This document shows positions 61,078 to 64,000 of a DNA stretch of 64,000 nt, in pieces. The stretch is taken from the NCBI RefSeq assembly GCF_040499845.1, contig NZ_CP159342.1, positions 1,860,001 to 1,924,000 of the forward strand. Direction: 5' to 3'. Within the stretch, counting starts at the first letter, position 1. Every line of letters starts with the position of its first letter. Made by a program: the position numbers and the translations under genes. A model generated the notes under the pieces. That model was given only the letters and a program-made list of their open reading frames with translations, made no database searches and was not told where the DNA came from. This DNA is from Micromonospora sp. CCTCC AA 2012012 (GTDB lineage: Bacteria; Actinomycetota; Actinomycetes; Mycobacteriales; Micromonosporaceae).

Positions 61078-64000
61078 TCAGCTGGTCAGCCAGCGGTGGA
61101 TGCAGTGCAGCAGGTCGTCGGCGTCGACCGGCTTGGTGACGTAGTCGCTCGCGCCGGAGGAGATGCTCTTCTCCCGGTCGCCGTGCATGGCCTTGGCGGT
61201 CACCGCGATGATCGGCAGGTCGGCGTAGCGCGGCATGGCCCGGATCGCGGCGGTCGCGGCGTAGCCGTCCATCTCCGGCATCATCACGTCCATCAGGACG
61301 AGGTCGATGTCGTCGTGCCGCATCAGCGTCTCGACACCCTTGCGGCCGTTCTCGGCGTACACCACGTCGAGGCCGTGCAGCTCCAGGATGTTGGTCAGGG
61401 CGAAGACGTTGCGGGCGTCGTCGTCGACCACCAGCACCTTCCGCCCGGCCAGCGCCGAGGCCAACGGGTCGGCGACCGCCGCCCGGTCGTGACTGGGCAG
61501 CGGGAACGGCACGACCCGCTCCGGGGACTCCGCCGTCAGGTGCAGGGCGATCCGCTCGCGCAGGTCGTCCAGGCTGCGCAGGATCTCCAGCGGCCGGTCG
61601 TTCGCCAGGGACTGGAGCAGGGCCTCCTGCCCGGGCGCCAGAGGCTGGCCGTGGTAGGCGAGCACCGGGACGCCGCGCAGGCCGGCGTCGTCGTGCACCG
61701 CCTTCAGCAGCGCGGTGCCGCTGTCCTCGGTGGCGTCCAGGTGCAGCACCAGCAGGTGGTGCCGGTGCGCCGCCAAGGCCTCGACCGCCGAGGAGACGTC
61801 GACCGCGGTGAAGACGTCCACGCTCGCGCCGGTCTCCGCAGCCACCGCCCGGGTCAGCAGGCTCAGCAGCCCCTTGTCGTGCGGTTCGAGCACCAGCAGC
61901 CGGCGCTGCTGCAGCTCCACCCACCGGTGGGCGTCCGGCTCCATGGCCTGACCGGCGACGGGGAGCGCCGGGTTGTCGACCGCGTGCGCGCCGGTGACCG
62001 TGGCCGGCAGGTACAGGGTGAAGGTGCTGCCCTGGCCGAGCACGCTGCGGGCGGTGATCTGCCCACCGAGCAGCTGGGCGATCTCCCGGCTGATGGACAG
62101 CCCCAGCCCGGTGCCGCCGTAGCGGCGGCTGGTGGTGCCGTCGGCCTGCTGGAAGGCGTCGAAGATCGCGGTCAGGTGCTGCTCCGCGATGCCGATGCCG
62201 GTGTCGATCACCCGGAACGCGACGACGTCACCGTCGGTCGGGAAGCCGCCGGGCAGCTCGTCGGGGCGGGCCCGCTCGATGCGCAGCTGCACCCGCCCCT
62301 GCTCGGTGAACTTGACCGCGTTGGAGACCAGGTTGCGCAGCACCTGCCGCAGCCGCTGCTCGTCGGTGTGCAGCCGGGTGGGGACGTCGGGACCGGTGCT
62401 GATGTCCAGCTCCAGGCCGCGCGGCGTGGTCAGCGGGCGGAAGGTCGCGTCGACGTAGTCGCGCAGGACGGAGAGGTCGAACGTCTCCGGGTTGATGTCC
62501 ATCTTGCCGGCCTCGACCTTGGACAGGTCGAGGATGTCGTTGATCAACTGGAGCAGGTCGGTGCCGGCCGAGTGGATGACCGTGGCGTACTCGACCTGCT
62601 TGCCGGTCAGGTTCCGGCTGGGGTTCTGGGCCAGCAGTTGGGCGAGGATGAGCAGCGAGTTCAGCGGCGTACGCAGCTCGTGGCTCATGTTCGCGAGGAA
62701 CTCGGACTTGTACTTCGAGGCGAGCGCGAGCTGCTGCGCCCGCGCCTCCAGCTCCTGTCGGGCCTGCTCGATCTCGGAGTTCTTGGTCTCGATGTCGTGG
62801 TTCTGCCGGACCAGCAGCTCCGCCTTGTCCTCCAGCTCCGCGTTGGAGCGCTGCAGCTCCTCGGAGCGGGCCTGCAGCTCCTCCGACCGGGCCCGCAGCT
62901 CCGCGGCGAGGCGCTGCGACTCGGTCAGCAGCACGTCCGTACGGGCATTCGCGACGATGGTGTTGACATTGACGCCGATGGTCTCGGTGAGCTGGTCGAG
63001 GAAGTCCCGCTGGATCTCGGTGAAGCGGTTCATGCTGGCCAGCTCGATCACGCCGAGCACCTGGTCCTCGAAGAGGATCGGCAGCACCACCAGGTGCAGC
63101 GGGGCGGCGGCGCCGAGGCTGGAGGAGACGGTGACGTAGTCGGCCGGGACGGTGTCGACGACGATCGCCCGCTTGCTGACCGCGGCCTGCCCGACCAGCG
63201 ACTCGCCGAGGGCGTAGCGGCGGCGGGTGGCATCGTGGCCGTAGCCGCCGACCACCCGCAGGCCCGTCCCCGCCGGGCCGTCGTCGACCAGCAGGAACGT
63301 GCCGAGCTGCGCGGCGACCAGCGGAGCCAGCTCGTTCATCACCAGCCCGGCGACGACGTCGAGGTCCCGGTGGCCCTGCATCAGGCCGGAGATGCGGGCC
63401 AGGTTGGTCTTGAGCCAGTCCTGTTCCTCGTTGGTACGGGTGGTCTCGCGCAGCGACTCCACCATGAAGTTGATGTTGTCCTTCAGCTCCGCGACCTCGC
63501 CGGAGGCGTCCACCGTGATGGAGCGGGTCAGGTCGCCGGTGGCCACCGCGCTGGTGACCTCGGCGATGGCCCGCACCTGCCGGGTGAGGTTCCCGGCCAG
63601 CTCGTTGACGTTCTCGGTGAGGCGCTTCCACGTACCGGAGACGCCCTCGACCTCAGCCTGCCCACCGAGGCGGCCCTCGCTGCCGACCTCCCGGGCCACC
63701 CGGGTGACCTCCGCGGCGAAGCTGGAGAGCTGGTCGACCATGGTGTTGATGGTGGTCTTCAGCTCCAGGATCTCGCCGCGCGCGTCGACGTCGATCTTGC
63801 GGGTCAGGTCGCCCTGCGCCACGGCCGTGGTGACCTGGGCGATGTTGCGGACCTGGCCGGTCAGGTTGTTGGCCATCGAGTTGACGTTGTCGGTGAGGTC
63901 CTTCCAGGTGCCGGCGACGTTCGGCACCCGCGCCTGACCGCCCAGCCGCCCCTCGGTGCCCACCTCACGGGCCACCCGGGTCACCTCGTCGGCGAACGCG
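61078..64000 (-). CDS. HAMP-repeat hybrid histidine kinase (N-terminus beyond window)
   Basis: The frame is open from 64000 to the stop at 61078, more than 970 residues. In order it has at least two HAMP units ([16 protein letters not shown], then [20 protein letters not shown] and [14 protein letters not shown], with a second unit [15 protein letters not shown]), a GAF domain, and a coiled coil. Next come a HisKA with [20 protein letters not shown], an ATPase domain ([35 protein letters not shown]), and a C-terminal receiver with [16 protein letters not shown]. It belongs to group III/nik1-like osmosensing hybrids, usually cytoplasmic. The upstream repeats are near-copies at DNA level and continue beyond the window. 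A phosphotransfer partner is not in the window. Confidence 0.93.
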   Translation of the reverse strand, partial: AFADEVTRVAREVGTEGRLGGQARVPNVAGTWKDLTDNVNSMANNLTGQVRNIAQVTTAVAQGDLTRKIDVDARGEILELKTTINTMVDQLSSFAAEVTRVAREVGSEGRLGGQAEVEGVSGTWKRLTENVNELAGNLTRQVRAIAEVTSAVATGDLTRSITVDASGEVAELKDNINFMVESLRETTRTNEEQDWLKTNLARISGLMQGHRDLDVVAGLVMNELAPLVAAQLGTFLLVDDGPAGTGLRVVGGYGHDATRRRYALGESLVGQAAVSKRAIVVDTVPADYVTVSSSLGAAAPLHLVVLPILFEDQVLGVIELASMNRFTEIQRDFLDQLTETIGVNVNTIVANARTDVLLTESQRLAAELRARSEELQARSEELQRSNAELEDKAELLVRQNHDIETKNSEIEQARQELEARAQQLALASKYKSEFLANMSHELRTPLNSLLILAQLLAQNPSRNLTGKQVEYATVIHSAGTDLLQLINDILDLSKVEAGKMDINPETFDLSVLRDYVDATFRPLTTPRGLELDISTGPDVPTRLHTDEQRLRQVLRNLVSNAVKFTEQGRVQLRIERARPDELPGGFPTDGDVVAFRVIDTGIGIAEQHLTAIFDAFQQADGTTSRRYGGTGLGLSISREIAQLLGGQITARSVLGQGSTFTLYLPATVTGAHAVDNPALPVAGQAMEPDAHRWVELQQRRLLVLEPHDKGLLSLLTRAVAAETGASVDVFTAVDVSSAVEALAAHRHHLLVLHLDATEDSGTALLKAVHDDAGLRGVPVLAYHGQPLAPGQEALLQSLANDRPLEILRSLDDLRERIALHLTAESPERVVPFPLPSHDRAAVADPLASALAGRKVLVVDDDARNVFALTNILELHGLDVVYAENGRKGVETLMRHDDIDLVLMDVMMPEMDGYAATAAIRAMPRYADLPIIAVTAKAMHGDREKSISSGASDYVTKPVDADDLLHCIHRWLTS

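Overview
The window is GC-rich chromosomal DNA from an actinomycete, most likely a Micromonospora or close relative in the Micromonosporaceae. Supporting signs are third-position GC bias, frequent GTG starts, two mycothiol-dependent maleylpyruvate isomerase-type proteins, an RbpA RNA-polymerase-binding protein, separate Lnt and Ppm1-type lipoprotein/mannosylation enzymes, and several secreted actinomycete polysaccharidases. I see no rRNA, tRNA, CRISPR array, insertion sequence or clear prophage. Names rest on motifs and family knowledge; no database search was run.

Region 1-14.4 kb is a patchwork of small regulator/enzyme pairs. They are a PadR-type gene (cut by the window edge) facing a GlcG/HbpS-like gene across a perfect 15-1-15 inverted repeat; a broken cupin gene; an aldo/keto reductase; an HNH-like protein; an FMN reductase plus MFS exporter pair divergent from a MerR regulator across a perfect palindrome; a TetR regulator facing an FAD monooxygenase plus a mycothiol-type enzyme; and a Rox-like (rifampin monooxygenase family) flavoprotein with a possible leader peptide. 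Several of these look like redox or xenobiotic responses.

Region 14.6-28.5 kb is housekeeping and unknowns: DUF1992, a three-gene cassette built around an M91-like metallopeptidase (15.2-17.6 kb), DUF1232, TauE/SafE, Nudix, a coiled-coil protein, a POT transporter, rbpA behind a sigma-R-type promoter, FxsA, ppm1 and lnt, a PIN-like protein and an alpha/beta hydrolase.

Region 28.9-37.3 kb is a lysine-degradation locus. A tight minus-strand operon encodes 3,5-diaminohexanoate dehydrogenase, an amidohydrolase, lysine 5,6-aminomutase alpha and beta, a Kal-type ammonia lyase and a MutL-like reactivase. It diverges from lysine 2,3-aminomutase (kamA). Lysine would pass through beta-lysine and 3,5-diaminohexanoate towards crotonyl-CoA. 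The usual cleavage enzyme Kce is not in the window, and an unexpected amidohydrolase sits in the operon. Next come ynfA, csbD, a histidine phosphatase, an Lrp-type regulator, an acyl-CoA dehydrogenase, an M24 peptidase, a CPA1 antiporter and a Sua5/YrdC-type protein.

Region 45.7-61.0 kb is a carbohydrate locus. It holds a LacI regulator, a peptide-type (family 5) ABC importer, a cytoplasmic GH1 beta-glucosidase, a secreted GH30 with a ricin-type lectin domain, a ROK regulator divergent from a secreted GH18 chitinase, and a secreted CBM2-GH5 cellulase behind a CebR-like box. A 19-base motif is shared by the promoters of the LacI/ABC operon and the GH30 gene, which suggests one regulon for beta-glucan capture, import and hydrolysis. 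The window ends inside a large HAMP-repeat hybrid histidine kinase.
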